From Sphingobium sp. AS12 (lineage in GTDB: Bacteria > Pseudomonadota > Alphaproteobacteria > Sphingomonadales > Sphingomonadaceae), in assembly GCF_019097845.1 (NCBI RefSeq), contig NZ_JAHRGM010000018.1, positions 17,511 through 81,510 on the forward strand: a stretch of DNA of 64,000 nt. The letters run 5' to 3'. A program made the position numbers and the translations under genes. Positions within the stretch are counted from its first letter, which is position 1. Every line of letters starts with the position of its first letter. The notes beneath the pieces are model-generated. The model was not told the origin of the DNA. It saw only the letters and a program-made list of their open reading frames with translations, and did not search any database. This document shows, piece after piece, positions 51,265-60,061 of this stretch.

Positions 51265-52364
51265 AGCAAGCACTTGAGTTCACACCCGACTGGTTCTCGA
51301 AGCCCGGTGACTCGCTGCGCGCCCTGATGGTTCGCAGAGGCATCGACTCCCAGGAAGTCGCCCGCCACCTCGATGGTGGGATGAAGACGCTGCGGGGTCT
51401 CCTCGACGGCTCGAATCCCATCGACCACGGCCATGCCGGTGTGCTTGCCGGGTCAGTGGGGGGTACGATATCGTTCTGGCTCAAGCGACAGGAACAGTAC
51501 GAGGTCGCCCTCGAACGAGCAGTCGACCGCGCCGCCGCAGTCGAGGCGGACGACTGGCTTCTGCTCCCCGTCCCAGGCGAAAAGCCAAGAGGTCGCCTGA
51601 CGCCGGAAAAGATCCGAGACGAGGTTCGTCGGCGCCTCCGCTTCTTCAACGTGGGCACGATGGATGCCTGGCAGGCCCGCTACGGGAAGATCTGCAAGAG
51701 CACCATGTTTCGCGCCTCGGCGACCTTCGATTCCGACGATGGCGCCGTCCTGATGTGGCTCCGCGACGGCGAGCTGAGCTCGGATCTGGTTTCCACGAAG
51801 CCGTGGAACGCCGGAAACCTAGAGGACCGGCTCGACAGCATACGCAAGCTGTCGAAGCTGAGGCATCCTGAAGACTTCCTGCCCAAGCTCAAGAATCTGT
51901 GCGCTGAGGCAGGGGTCGCCGTCGTGGCGAAGAGAACGCCTCCGAAATGTCGCGCATCGGGGGCGAGTCGGCTGGTGGCGCCGGACAAGGCCATGGTCTT
52001 ACTTAGCTTCCGCGGCCTGTCCGACGACAAGTTCTGGTTCACCGTCTTCCATGAGCTCGGCCATCTGATCCTGCATGGCGCCAGAACCTTCGTCGATTCG
52101 GACATGTATGGGGACGACTTGGACGAGTGCGAGAACGAAGCGAACGAGTTCGCCTCACGCATGATCGTGCCGGAGGAGCGCGTCGAGGAATTCAGAAGCC
52201 TTTCAATCGACCGGAACAAGATGCTCCGCTTCAGCGGGAAGGCCGGCGTCTCGATCGGCCTTCTAGTCGGCCAGATGCAACACCGGAAAATGATCCGGCC
52301 TGACCAGATGAACTACCTCAAACGGCACTGGAAGTGGGACGACCTCGCCGAAGTGATGGACTGA
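51261..52364 (+). CDS. XRE-ImmA/IrrE-type antitoxin (HigA-like with metallopeptidase domain)
   Basis: A 367-residue protein from TTG 51261 with a GAGGG site; the frame is open from 51213. It starts LEFTPDWFSKPGDSLRALMVRRGIDSQEVARHLDGGMKTLRGLLDG, the usual FTPDW-x-x-PGD lead and HTH of this family. The C-terminal ImmA domain holds the zinc motif FHELGHLILHG near residue 264 and ends with ENEANEFASRMIVP. ImmA-like peptidases cleave repressors or toxins. The overlap with the toxin gene makes a two-gene module in toxin-first order. Confidence 0.87.
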   Translation: MKQALEFTPDWFSKPGDSLRALMVRRGIDSQEVARHLDGGMKTLRGLLDGSNPIDHGHAGVLAGSVGGTISFWLKRQEQYEVALERAVDRAAAVEADDWLLLPVPGEKPRGRLTPEKIRDEVRRRLRFFNVGTMDAWQARYGKICKSTMFRASATFDSDDGAVLMWLRDGELSSDLVSTKPWNAGNLEDRLDSIRKLSKLRHPEDFLPKLKNLCAEAGVAVVAKRTPPKCRASGASRLVAPDKAMVLLSFRGLSDDKFWFTVFHELGHLILHGARTFVDSDMYGDDLDECENEANEFASRMIVPEERVEEFRSLSIDRNKMLRFSGKAGVSIGLLVGQMQHRKMIRPDQMNYLKRHWKWDDLAEVMD

Positions 52365-52382
52365 CGGTCCGCCTCCCCGAGG

Positions 52383-53303
52383 CTACCCGACATAGTGGAT
52401 GAAGTGGCTCGGACTTTTCTGCCAGTTGCAGAGGGCGTCTTCCATGACCGTCATCCCGACGGTGAGATAGGAATCCAGCACGTCGAGTTGCTGCTGTACG
52501 TTGCTGTTCGGCCTCCCGCTGTTGTGAACCCCATCAATGAGGAGGCGGGCGCCGTTGCCAGGCCCAGTTGCACCGTCAAGATAGGCAGAACCGGCCGCGA
52601 TGGGCGCAAGGCCATATCGCCCGATCAGTGAGAGATAATCAAACTTGGCTAGGCGCCCGAAAGAACTGATCGCCATCCGCTGGTACAAGTAGTCGAAGAT
52701 CGTGTGGGGATGGTTCCCCCCCGTAAACACAGCAGTGGCGAAAAAGGCAGCATGCCCGCCAGCACCGATCCAAGCGATGTAATCCGCGACCGCCCGTTGC
52801 ATGGGGCGATGCGCATCTGGGCGCAGGCTCTCATACTTGCGATGATTTCCGAAGGCACCACCGATGTTTTGCCAGTTGGCGCTGAGCCATTGATCGAAGC
52901 CTGCAGAATTCGCCGCGACTGCTGGCCAATCCCAACGTCCGGCGCCGAGCATCCCGTAGACATCCTGCAGTCGCCGCCAGCCAGTGTCGGGCCGACGCGC
53001 GAAATGCGTCATAAGAAAGATCAGCCAGCCAGCCTCGTCCACGTTCCCCTGTTGCACGTGGTAGGCGACAGCGCGCTCTGCGTCGAACAGCCAATCGTTT
53101 GGATCGGCACGATTCGCAGAGATCGGTTCACGCTGGACCAAGCGGTAATAGTCTTCCCGCCGCTGGCTGGCGACGAACTGCATCGCTAGGGTCTCGATAG
53201 TCTGGCTGTCAGGAAGCCCCTTCAGTCCCTGACCAGCCTTGGCTGCCGTCAGCGCGGCGACGAGACGTTGATGTTCTGCATGTCTTGAGGGCCACATTGT
53301 CAA
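52383..53303 (-). CDS. Alpha-glutamyl/putrescinyl thymine pyrophosphorylase clade 3-like protein
   Basis: A 306-residue protein, mostly helical. The segment FGRLAKFDYLSLIGRYGLAPIAAGSAYLDGATGPGNGARLLIDG carries the conserved F-x-R-x-KFD-x-L and YLxGATGPxxGA motifs of the aGPT-PPlase family described in phage and bacterial base-modification systems. Those enzymes transfer glutamate or putrescine groups to pyrophosphorylated hydroxymethyl bases in DNA. The gene lies 9 bp downstream of a thymidylate-synthase homologue on the same strand, fitting a base-modification pathway. Family call is from motif memory; confirm with PF18746-type profiles. Confidence 0.75.
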   Translation of the reverse strand: MTMWPSRHAEHQRLVAALTAAKAGQGLKGLPDSQTIETLAMQFVASQRREDYYRLVQREPISANRADPNDWLFDAERAVAYHVQQGNVDEAGWLIFLMTHFARRPDTGWRRLQDVYGMLGAGRWDWPAVAANSAGFDQWLSANWQNIGGAFGNHRKYESLRPDAHRPMQRAVADYIAWIGAGGHAAFFATAVFTGGNHPHTIFDYLYQRMAISSFGRLAKFDYLSLIGRYGLAPIAAGSAYLDGATGPGNGARLLIDGVHNSGRPNSNVQQQLDVLDSYLTVGMTVMEDALCNWQKSPSHFIHYVG

Positions 53304-53312
53304 TTCGATCCT

Positions 53313-54311
53313 TCAGTCTACTTGCGCATCGCCGGCTTTCGTCGCCCGGCTCTTGAGGTGGAGTCTGCCCTCCAGGTAGGGATCATAGGTCTTGCAGGCC
53401 AGCTCTCCTCTCAGCGCCGTAAGGCGGGTGGGATAGTCCCGTACCCACTTGCGGGCCCAGAAAGCCTGGAGCAGCCGGACTATGTCGGCCCAGTACGGGT
53501 CGCCGGTTTCCTGCGCCGCGGAGATTTCCTCTCCGGCCCGAAGACGCCCCTCGATCTCCAGCAGCCATCCGACGAGCTCGAAAGGATTTCCTTCCGGCAT
53601 CGGCGGCATCTCGCGGGTCTGTTGGAAGCCTTCGGCGACATACTCCTTCATATCGTCCACATACGTCTCATACACATGCATGCTGCCGACATACTGGTAA
53701 TACTCGCCCATCTCGGCACCCAGCCTGCGGGCCATCATCTCCTGGATCATGGTGAAGCAGAAGACGTCGTGGGGAAGGCCCCAGTAGGCATCATTGGAGC
53801 GCATCGTGACCGACATGTGCAGGACGCCGTTGCGCAGATGAAACTGCATGGTCGTGGTGCAGGGAATCTCCTTATGCGTCGTGGCAATGTCCTCGGCGTT
53901 GAACAGTTGGATGACAGCCCGCCTCGACGCCGGCTTTTCGGTCAGCAGCTTGTGGATGCTGTCGAACTGATTGATGTTGTCGCGCAGATTCAGCAGCCGC
54001 GGTCCATAGGCGCCTTCGAGGATGCCATTCACGGCATCGTCCTTGTAGCGGGGTACGTAGGGCGAGATGAAGTCCAAGGTGTCGAAACCGGACAGGTACC
54101 AGAGCAGTTCGCCGAGGGCACTGAAGGGCTTTCCCCGGTTCTCCGAAATGCTTAGCCGAGCCCTTGGCTTCAAGATGCGTAATGCTACCCCGAGAAGTTC
54201 GCGGGTGCCCCCACGCGAACCAGCATTCTGCCGACCATCGGATTCAATGATCCGGTAAAGATCGAACAGAACCGCATCGAGACTATCCCCTGTAAATTCC
54301 GTCTTCATCAC
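53313..54311 (-). CDS. Thymidylate synthase homologue with dCMP-type active site
   Basis: A 332-residue protein aligning without gaps to the E. coli ThyA core at a constant offset of 5: Cys151 (PCTT) to C146, Arg171 to R166, Asp174 to D169, Gly178 to G173, His212 to H207 and Tyr214 to Y209. At the Asn177 position, which selects uracil, it has Asp182 (GLPHDVF). Asp at this site is found in T4 dCMP hydroxymethylase and in dCMP-preferring ThyA variants. The likely product is a 5-methylated or 5-hydroxymethylated dCMP. It precedes the aGPT-PPlase-like gene. Confidence 0.88.
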   Translation of the reverse strand: MMKTEFTGDSLDAVLFDLYRIIESDGRQNAGSRGGTRELLGVALRILKPRARLSISENRGKPFSALGELLWYLSGFDTLDFISPYVPRYKDDAVNGILEGAYGPRLLNLRDNINQFDSIHKLLTEKPASRRAVIQLFNAEDIATTHKEIPCTTTMQFHLRNGVLHMSVTMRSNDAYWGLPHDVFCFTMIQEMMARRLGAEMGEYYQYVGSMHVYETYVDDMKEYVAEGFQQTREMPPMPEGNPFELVGWLLEIEGRLRAGEEISAAQETGDPYWADIVRLLQAFWARKWVRDYPTRLTALRGELACKTYDPYLEGRLHLKSRATKAGDAQVD

Positions 54312-54467
54312 CAGCCTCTTTAGCGCCCACCGCTAGGTCTCACAGGCCATGTGTTCTAGGAACATCGATGAACGTCAACAGCTTGTTTTGAGTTGTTGCT
54401 GCCTCGCCTTGACATGTTCCAGTATGGCTCGATGCATTCATGGCTATCCCCGCAGGGACTGCGGCGG

Positions 54468-54860
54468 TCAGTTTGCCTCATCCCTTCCCCAGGCCTGCCG
54501 AAACCCCTGCTCGGTCAGCCAAGCCGGCACATGGGCTGCAGGCGCGAAGGCGCTGTTCGGATCGGCCATGGCATGGATGCGTCGCAGCTTGTCCGGCCTG
54601 CCCTGGATGATTGCCGCCATAGCGACGGTCTGATACCTGTCGCAGGCGATGGCGCCGAAACCGAGAGCGAGCGTGCGGCTCGCCACGTCGATGTCGTAAT
54701 GCGGCCACGACACACGCATCGTCAGCGGATTCTGGAACCACTGCCGCTTGAGGCCGAGGCGTGCTGCCATGGCATGAAGTTCAGCAAGGTTTGGCGAGAA
54801 CATGTGGCACATTCGCCGTCCCCGCATCGTGTGGATGGCACTATCTACATAAACACTCAT
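54468..54860 (-). CDS. DUF4031-domain protein
   Basis: A 130-residue protein: MSVYVDSAIHTMRGRRMCHMFSPNLAELHAMAARLGLKRQWFQNPL...SWPHYDIDVASRTLALGFGAI. The Y-V-D start, the CHMF segment, AELHAMAARLGL, the W-F-Q and the PHYD motif define DUF4031, a family of unknown function often near mobile elements. It stands about 157 bp upstream of the ThyA homologue on the same strand, so it may share the operon. Confidence 0.85.
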   Translation of the reverse strand: MSVYVDSAIHTMRGRRMCHMFSPNLAELHAMAARLGLKRQWFQNPLTMRVSWPHYDIDVASRTLALGFGAIACDRYQTVAMAAIIQGRPDKLRRIHAMADPNSAFAPAAHVPAWLTEQGFRQAWGRDEAN

Positions 54861-55562
54861 GTCACAAGAAAGGGTAGCATAGCGCTTCCAGCCGATCCAG
54901 CCCGAGCTCTGCCCTCTTGGACGGAATCTCCACGAATTCTACGTCGTCTCACTTACACCTTCCCGCGATAATTTTCCAAGTGATCCGACGGCCCGCCGCA
55001 TCAATCGCCGAGATTGGCGCCGCTGACATGAAAGGCCAGCGATCCGCAAAGTTCGCTCTGGCGATCGTCGACTTGTGACTTGGCCTCGAAGGAGGAACCG
55101 CCTCTAGCTTGCAGGTAAGTTTGGGGGGGTCGGTAACGAAGTGAGGCTAAATCCAATTAGCGTCTGGGCGGCGATTTTCCGGAGCGTCCGACTTTCCTGA
55201 CATTGAGCGATCGAAACACAAGCAGGAAAACATGACCGCTTTGGGAAATCAAAAGCAACTCTGAACGGCAATGATCGGTCGGCTCCTCAGGAAACAGACG
55301 CCTCGTGCTGGGACAATGCCGTCGTTCGCCGGCCGACGTCGAAAGGGCGGCTTTGAGCCGAACACCGGACGTTCTCAAAGACAGTGAGCGTAGGCAGGGA
55401 ACGGGCAAGGCTGGCCGCTGGGAGAATGTCGGTTTCGGGCAGTGGGATGCGGAAAGCAATCGCGCCAGATCCGCATTCGCGGCACCGACCGGCTTGCCAT
55501 CTGAAACATTCGACAGCCCCTACTCCGATCGATAGGGCGTTACCAAGGAGAGCACACCGCAA
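54861..55562. other. 700-bp stretch without a supported gene
   Basis: No frame here looks like protein. It may hold divergent promoters for the DUF4031 gene (minus) and the ABC-3C operon (plus). A G run (GGGGGGG at 55122-55128) stands out but has no known meaning. A ribosome site AAGGAGA lies just before 55563. Confidence 0.4.
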
Positions 55563-56486
55563 ATGGATGAATTTGACTGGGAATGGCAGGGGCTGCGTGC
55601 CGAATCGGAACTCAAAGACCTTGAGGGTGACGCATTCGAAACGCGGTTTCAGGCAATTGCGAAGTCGCTCTGGCAGGAAGACTTCACGCCCACCATTCCT
55701 ATGGGCCGCCGCGGCGACCTGAAATGCGATGGCTTCCGCTCCTCAACCGGCACGGTCTATCAATGCTATGGCCCGCGCTACGGTAAGGCAAACGTCGATG
55801 ACGCCCTCGCGAAAATTGACGAGGATTTTCGTGGAGCGAAGGCACATTGGGGCACTCGGGTTCGAGAATGGAAGTTCGTCGTCAATCTGTACCGCGACAA
55901 ATTGCCCTCGGAACTCGTGCGCAAGATTGAGCAGCTCGCCGAGGAACTCGACGTGCCGGCGGGGCCGCTTACGCGATCTGATATTCTGGAACTGATCAAG
56001 AGCCTTCCAGCCGATGAGCGTGTGCGGCTTTACGGCCGCGCCCCCCGGGCCACCGACATGGCGCGGATCACCTACGCGAACCTCGGGCGCGCGCTTACTC
56101 TTATCCGACGCGCCATTGCCACGGACCCCAACGAGTCCGTGCCACTTTCCGCCGACCTTGCGACCAAGGTGACCTTCAACGCGCTCTCCGATGCAACGCG
56201 CCACTTTCTCTCGATCGGCCAAACCGGGGCCGCAAAAGTCGAAGATTACCTTCGCGACCAACCCGATCCTGAAGAGCCGGAGCGCATGGCCCAGGGTTTC
56301 AAGGCACGATATGCAGAATGCGTCTCATCCGGCCTTGAACCCGATCACACATTCAGGGAAATGGTAATCTTCGCAGGCGGCGGCACGGGCGAAGCGGAGC
56401 GCGACACCGCAGCTCTCGCGATCGTGACCCGCTTTTTCGTAACGTGTCAGATATTTGAGATACCAGTCGTGGGTTTTGCGTCATGA
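55563..56486 (+). CDS. ABC-three component system, first component with REase-like N-terminus
   Basis: A 307-residue protein. The N-terminal 110 residues (DAFETRFQAIAKSLWQEDFTPTIPMGRRGDLKCDGFRSSTGTVYQCYGPRYGK) resemble a restriction-endonuclease fold (acidic residues of GRRGDLKCDG, then YQCY in place of ExK), as found in ABC-3C effectors. The rest is the helical C-terminal domain linking effector to the other components. The stop overlaps the middle component by 4 bp. It should be the defence effector released when the ATPase senses a trigger. The E-to-Q change in the putative catalytic motif leaves nuclease activity uncertain. Confidence 0.8.
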   Translation: MDEFDWEWQGLRAESELKDLEGDAFETRFQAIAKSLWQEDFTPTIPMGRRGDLKCDGFRSSTGTVYQCYGPRYGKANVDDALAKIDEDFRGAKAHWGTRVREWKFVVNLYRDKLPSELVRKIEQLAEELDVPAGPLTRSDILELIKSLPADERVRLYGRAPRATDMARITYANLGRALTLIRRAIATDPNESVPLSADLATKVTFNALSDATRHFLSIGQTGAAKVEDYLRDQPDPEEPERMAQGFKARYAECVSSGLEPDHTFREMVIFAGGGTGEAERDTAALAIVTRFFVTCQIFEIPVVGFAS

Positions 56487-56725
56487 TTCTTCCGACGAAG
56501 AATATCAGTCCCGATCGTGCCCTGCTCACGCTGGCGGGCAAGGTCTTCGACGGCCTCGGTTCACCGCGCACGGTTTCCGGCGTCTGGGACGAGTTCCGCG
56601 CCAAACAGGAGGCTCGCCCGGTCTCCTATGCCTTCTTCATTCTCGCGATCGATCTGCTCTTCCTCATGAAGTTGGTATCGCTCGGCGACGACGGATTGAT
56701 TCGTCGCCGCGTCGGAGGACAGTGA
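56483..56725 (+). CDS. ABC-three component system middle component 6
   Basis: An 80-residue protein. MILPTKNISPDRALLTLAGKVFDGLGSPRTVSGVWDEFRAK, then YAFFILAIDLLFLMKLVSLGDDGLIRR, matches the MC6 adapter pattern (MILPxKxISPDRxLLxLG at the start). It probably bridges effector and ATPase. Overlaps both neighbours (4 bp and 1 bp), giving a tightly coupled three-gene operon. Confidence 0.85.
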   Translation: MILPTKNISPDRALLTLAGKVFDGLGSPRTVSGVWDEFRAKQEARPVSYAFFILAIDLLFLMKLVSLGDDGLIRRRVGGQ

Positions 56726-58467
56726 TGCTGCACCGCCTCGCAGCGGATCGAGACGGCTTCAGGACACTGACCTTCCGGCCTGGCCTCAACATCATTCTTG
56801 CGACGCGAGCTGACGGCGGTGACGCAGATCGTGGCAGCGCCAACGAGAGGCGCAGCCGCAACGGCGCCGGCAAATCGAGCACTATCGACCTGATTCACTT
56901 TCTCCTTGGCGGCAAGGCCGAGGGGGCCCTCACCGCGGCCGCTGTCGCCGAATGGAATTTTTCGCTTGATGTCGATGTCGGCCACGAGCGTGTCGAAGTC
57001 ACGCGAAGCGTCGCCAACGCCAAGCAGGTATTCATCCGCTCCGCCCAGACCGGCGTAGATCGCATCCAGAACGCCCAGTGGTGCAAACGGCTTGGCGAGG
57101 ATTGGTTCGGCCTCCGCGAGAAACGCGGCAATGGCGATGTCTCGTACCGCCAGCTCGTCAGCTATTTCGCGCGCCGCAAGCGTGACGGCGGGCTCGACAG
57201 CCCGATCCGGACCTTTCGCAACCAGTCCACCGCTTCGGTTGAAACCTCGCTCGCACATCTGTTCGGTCTGGACGCCGAACTGGTGCGCCGCCTGCATCAG
57301 GCCAAGGCAGCCCTCAAGCAGACCAAGGATGCGCAGACCGCTTTGGCCGCGCTCGACAAAGCGGCGGCCGACGGGTCCAAGCGCGCCGACCTGGAGGCGC
57401 AGCTCGAAGCTGAAATCGCCTCGGTGAAGCTCGGGCGCGATCGACTGGCCGAGCGCATCGAAGCCTTTAATGTCCTTCCTGCCTTTCGCGAGCTGGAGCG
57501 CGAACTCGCAATCCTGAACCAGGATTTCCGCGACCTCTCCGATGGCGACGTGATTGATCAGGAGGCGATCGACGTGAACGCGCGAGCCCTGGAGGCCGAG
57601 ACCTTCACACAAGCGCCGGACATCGCCCGCCTGTTCGAAGAGGCGAGGATCGTCTTTCCCGACCTCGTGACTGATCGATATGACGAGGTTCACCGCTTCC
57701 ATGAGAAGCTGGTCGAAAATCGGCAATCCCATCTGCAGAATGAAATCGCAGCGGCTCAGCAGCGGATCGCCAATCGTCAGCCGCGTCGCGAGATGATAGA
57801 AGCGCGCCGCCGCGACATCACGCGATCCCTGCGTGCGAGCGGTCCTGCTGACGAACTTCTGCGATTGCGCGATGAGCTTTCCGGACGCGAGTCCGAGCTC
57901 AAGCAGCTCGAGGGGCGTCTACAGGAAGCTCGAAAGCTCGAGGAACGTGCAGAGGCGCTTGAGCGTGAGGTGGAGGATGCTGTTCGCGCCCTGCGCCAGG
58001 ATCGCCGCGAGCGATCGACAATTGTCGATACGGCGAGCCGCACCTTCTCTGAAATCTCGGAACGCCTTTACGAGAAGGCCGGCCAATTAGCCATTTCAGC
58101 AACTGATACGGGTCTGAGGTTCCTCCCGCAGACACCCGCCGATGGCAGCGCCGGCGTCATGAGCATGGAAGTCTTTTGCTTCGACCTCACCCTTGCTGCC
58201 TTAGCTAAAAGGCGCGGCGAAGGCCCAGGTTTCATCATTCATGACAGCCACCTATTCGAGCCCGTCGACGGTCGCCAGTTCGCTCGCGCCCTGCAAATCG
58301 CCGCCGACTTCTCAGAGAGCACAGGCATCCAATATGTGGCACTCCTCAACTCGGATGAACTTGTCCGAGCCGAGCGTGAGAGCGGCGCCAGCTTCGCTAA
58401 ATATGTTCTCGAAACGGAACTGTCGGACACGCCCGATGGCGGCCTCTTCGGGGTTCGCTTCGACTAG
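56725..58467 (+). CDS. ABC-three component system ATPase (DUF2326-type, SMC-like)
   Basis: A 580-residue P-loop ATPase from ATG 56725; the frame is open from 56455. Walker A is NERRSRNGAGKSSTIDLIHFLLGG near residues 44-56. A central coiled coil follows (about 200-480, e.g. LRDELSGRESELKQLEGRLQEARKLEERAEALEREVEDAV). The C-terminal Walker B/D-loop region reads GPGFIIHDSHLFEPVDGRQFARAL. The architecture is Rad50/RecF-like. It senses phage or plasmid signals and controls the effector in the operon. Stop codon 58467; a convergent operon begins 40 bp on. Confidence 0.9.
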   Translation: MLHRLAADRDGFRTLTFRPGLNIILATRADGGDADRGSANERRSRNGAGKSSTIDLIHFLLGGKAEGALTAAAVAEWNFSLDVDVGHERVEVTRSVANAKQVFIRSAQTGVDRIQNAQWCKRLGEDWFGLREKRGNGDVSYRQLVSYFARRKRDGGLDSPIRTFRNQSTASVETSLAHLFGLDAELVRRLHQAKAALKQTKDAQTALAALDKAAADGSKRADLEAQLEAEIASVKLGRDRLAERIEAFNVLPAFRELERELAILNQDFRDLSDGDVIDQEAIDVNARALEAETFTQAPDIARLFEEARIVFPDLVTDRYDEVHRFHEKLVENRQSHLQNEIAAAQQRIANRQPRREMIEARRRDITRSLRASGPADELLRLRDELSGRESELKQLEGRLQEARKLEERAEALEREVEDAVRALRQDRRERSTIVDTASRTFSEISERLYEKAGQLAISATDTGLRFLPQTPADGSAGVMSMEVFCFDLTLAALAKRRGEGPGFIIHDSHLFEPVDGRQFARALQIAADFSESTGIQYVALLNSDELVRAERESGASFAKYVLETELSDTPDGGLFGVRFD

Positions 58468-58506
58468 GGCGCCGCGCGGTGCCCGTCCATCTCATCGAAA
58501 AAAGGG

Positions 58507-59724
58507 TCAGGCGTCCTCGTCATAGTAGAGGGTGTCGAGCATCGCGACACGATAGTCCCACAACTCGCCGTCACCCCCGCTGGGATGGGATGCGTTATAC
58601 CAGGGCGACGACTGGATCGGCAGGATGATCCGATCCCAATAATTCGCCAGCGAAAGCGTCGTTGGGGCAAAGTTCAGCGCCTCGGCCAAATTCGCCTTAT
58701 TCTTCCCGTTCGCGCAAACAAACGTGTCTGGTCGCTTCATGGCAAGCAGCCGCGTCGCCGTTGGAAACTCTCCAACATGATGGGCGTCGGCATCCGTGAA
58801 CGCCTTGCGGAAACGGCGACAATATTCCTCAAAATCCTCGCGAGTGACCGGGTCCTTGCGAGGGATGCAGTCTACCGCGTCGCTGAGCTGACGGTCCTGC
58901 CTTGAGATAAGGCCCGCAAAATCGCCATTGCCGCCCATCGATCCGAACCATCCCCAGTCATGGATGTCGAGACCCGCAGCGATCCTCTCGGATTTACCCA
59001 GGGTGCCCGCGATACCCTTCCATTCTGTCGCTGTGAGATCCGAGAAACGCTCCACGCTCGCAAAGAGGCGCTGAATTTCCCGAAGCAGCGTCATCCGGCG
59101 TTTGAAGTTATGTTGCGGATCGAGCTTCGCCGACGCTGCAAAGTCCTGCCAGCTCATCATCGCCAAGGGCGAGGTCAGGCCTTTTCCGCCATTTTTGTCG
59201 TCAGGGAGGATCGGGTCGCGCTGGCCACGGTGCTTTCGTGCAGCGGCGTATTGCCGCCGATAACTGTCCGCCAACGTCTGAGTCACGCGCTGCTTGAGCA
59301 CGTCATAGCCGGACAGCTCGCGTTGGATTTGCTTGAAAATTTCGGCGTCGGTCGGTCCCTTGATGTGGACGCACGCCTCATAATTTCTATCGAGCCCGCC
59401 CTTCGTGAAATTGGCGCTTCCAACAATCGCCTGCGCAACGCCGCCAGCCCGAAATAGATAGATCTTGGGATGGAAGATGCCAGTGTCCGCCTTTGCGATG
59501 AAGGCGTTCTTAGTGCCAATTAATCGCTCCACCAGATCGGGCGACGTCGCAAAGCCGTTGAGGCCAAATGTGACAGAACGGAATTTCCCCCTGTTTTCCA
59601 TCAGGAGATCAGCGAGCTTCCCATTGTAGCCCCAAGCCACAGCGATTTGAATATCATCGTACTCTTTGATTAGGCGTTTCAGCACAGATCGCGTCTTCCC
59701 CGCGTCGAGCAGCGCTATCTTCAT
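58507..59724 (-). CDS. Phospholipase D-like (HKD) nuclease-family protein
   Basis: A 405-residue protein. The N-terminal PLD domain has one HKD-type motif, GIFHPKIYLFRAGGVAQAIVGSANFTKGGLDRNYEACV (H-x-K with a downstream N-F-x-x-G). Only one copy is seen, as in dimeric bacterial PLD nucleases. The C-terminal 200 residues (WQDFAASAKLDPQHNFKRRMTLLREIQRLFAS...) are of unknown fold. It is the last gene of a four-gene minus-strand operon. Its start lies inside the upstream nucleotidyltransferase gene (71-bp overlap). Likely a DNA-degrading effector, by family analogy. Confidence 0.87.
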   Translation of the reverse strand: MKIALLDAGKTRSVLKRLIKEYDDIQIAVAWGYNGKLADLLMENRGKFRSVTFGLNGFATSPDLVERLIGTKNAFIAKADTGIFHPKIYLFRAGGVAQAIVGSANFTKGGLDRNYEACVHIKGPTDAEIFKQIQRELSGYDVLKQRVTQTLADSYRRQYAAARKHRGQRDPILPDDKNGGKGLTSPLAMMSWQDFAASAKLDPQHNFKRRMTLLREIQRLFASVERFSDLTATEWKGIAGTLGKSERIAAGLDIHDWGWFGSMGGNGDFAGLISRQDRQLSDAVDCIPRKDPVTREDFEEYCRRFRKAFTDADAHHVGEFPTATRLLAMKRPDTFVCANGKNKANLAEALNFAPTTLSLANYWDRIILPIQSSPWYNASHPSGGDGELWDYRVAMLDTLYYDEDA

Positions 59725-60061
59725 CGTTCCCCCAAGCCTGAACCGAGACTATTTTGGCGACTGTCTGTTCATGATTAGACAGCACAAGCTGAGATAGTGG
59801 CACGCATTTCTCCCTTGAGACAAACTGCGTGTGGAGCGCTTCCGACGGCAACATGCACAGAAGGTGCAGTGGCAAGGCTTCCCCAGCCGAACGAAGCTCG
59901 CCTTTCACCTGAGACAGCAGCGAGCCACCGGGACCGACGATCAGAATGTCGATGTCCGCCCCAACTCCCGCTACCGCTGAGCCGAACATATAGGCCTCGA
60001 AATGCTCGAGCGAGGGGCAGGACGCCAGAAGGTGAACCGCGATCTCGTTGGCCGACATCAT
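59654..60061 (-). CDS. Nucleotidyltransferase-fold protein (MNT-like)
   Basis: A 135-residue protein from ATG 60061. The motif YMFGSAVAGVGADIDILIVGPGG (GS-x8-D-x-D) is the polymerase-beta superfamily active site. The expected third acidic strand residue appears replaced (ALPLHLLCML), so transfer activity may be weak or rely on other residues. The start overlaps the upstream gene stop by 4 bp, and its tail (ending NQRVR) overlaps the PLD gene. Compare MNT/HEPN antitoxins, though no HEPN partner is present. Confidence 0.78.
   Translation of the reverse strand: MMSANEIAVHLLASCPSLEHFEAYMFGSAVAGVGADIDILIVGPGGSLLSQVKGELRSAGEALPLHLLCMLPSEALHTQFVSREKCVPLSQLVLSNHEQTVAKIVSVQAWGNDEDSAARRGEDAICAETPNQRVR

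Noticed and set aside
56626..57732. 368-residue minus-strand frame in the ABC-3C ATPase gene
   Set aside because: Antisense to the ATPase with Walker and coiled-coil features.
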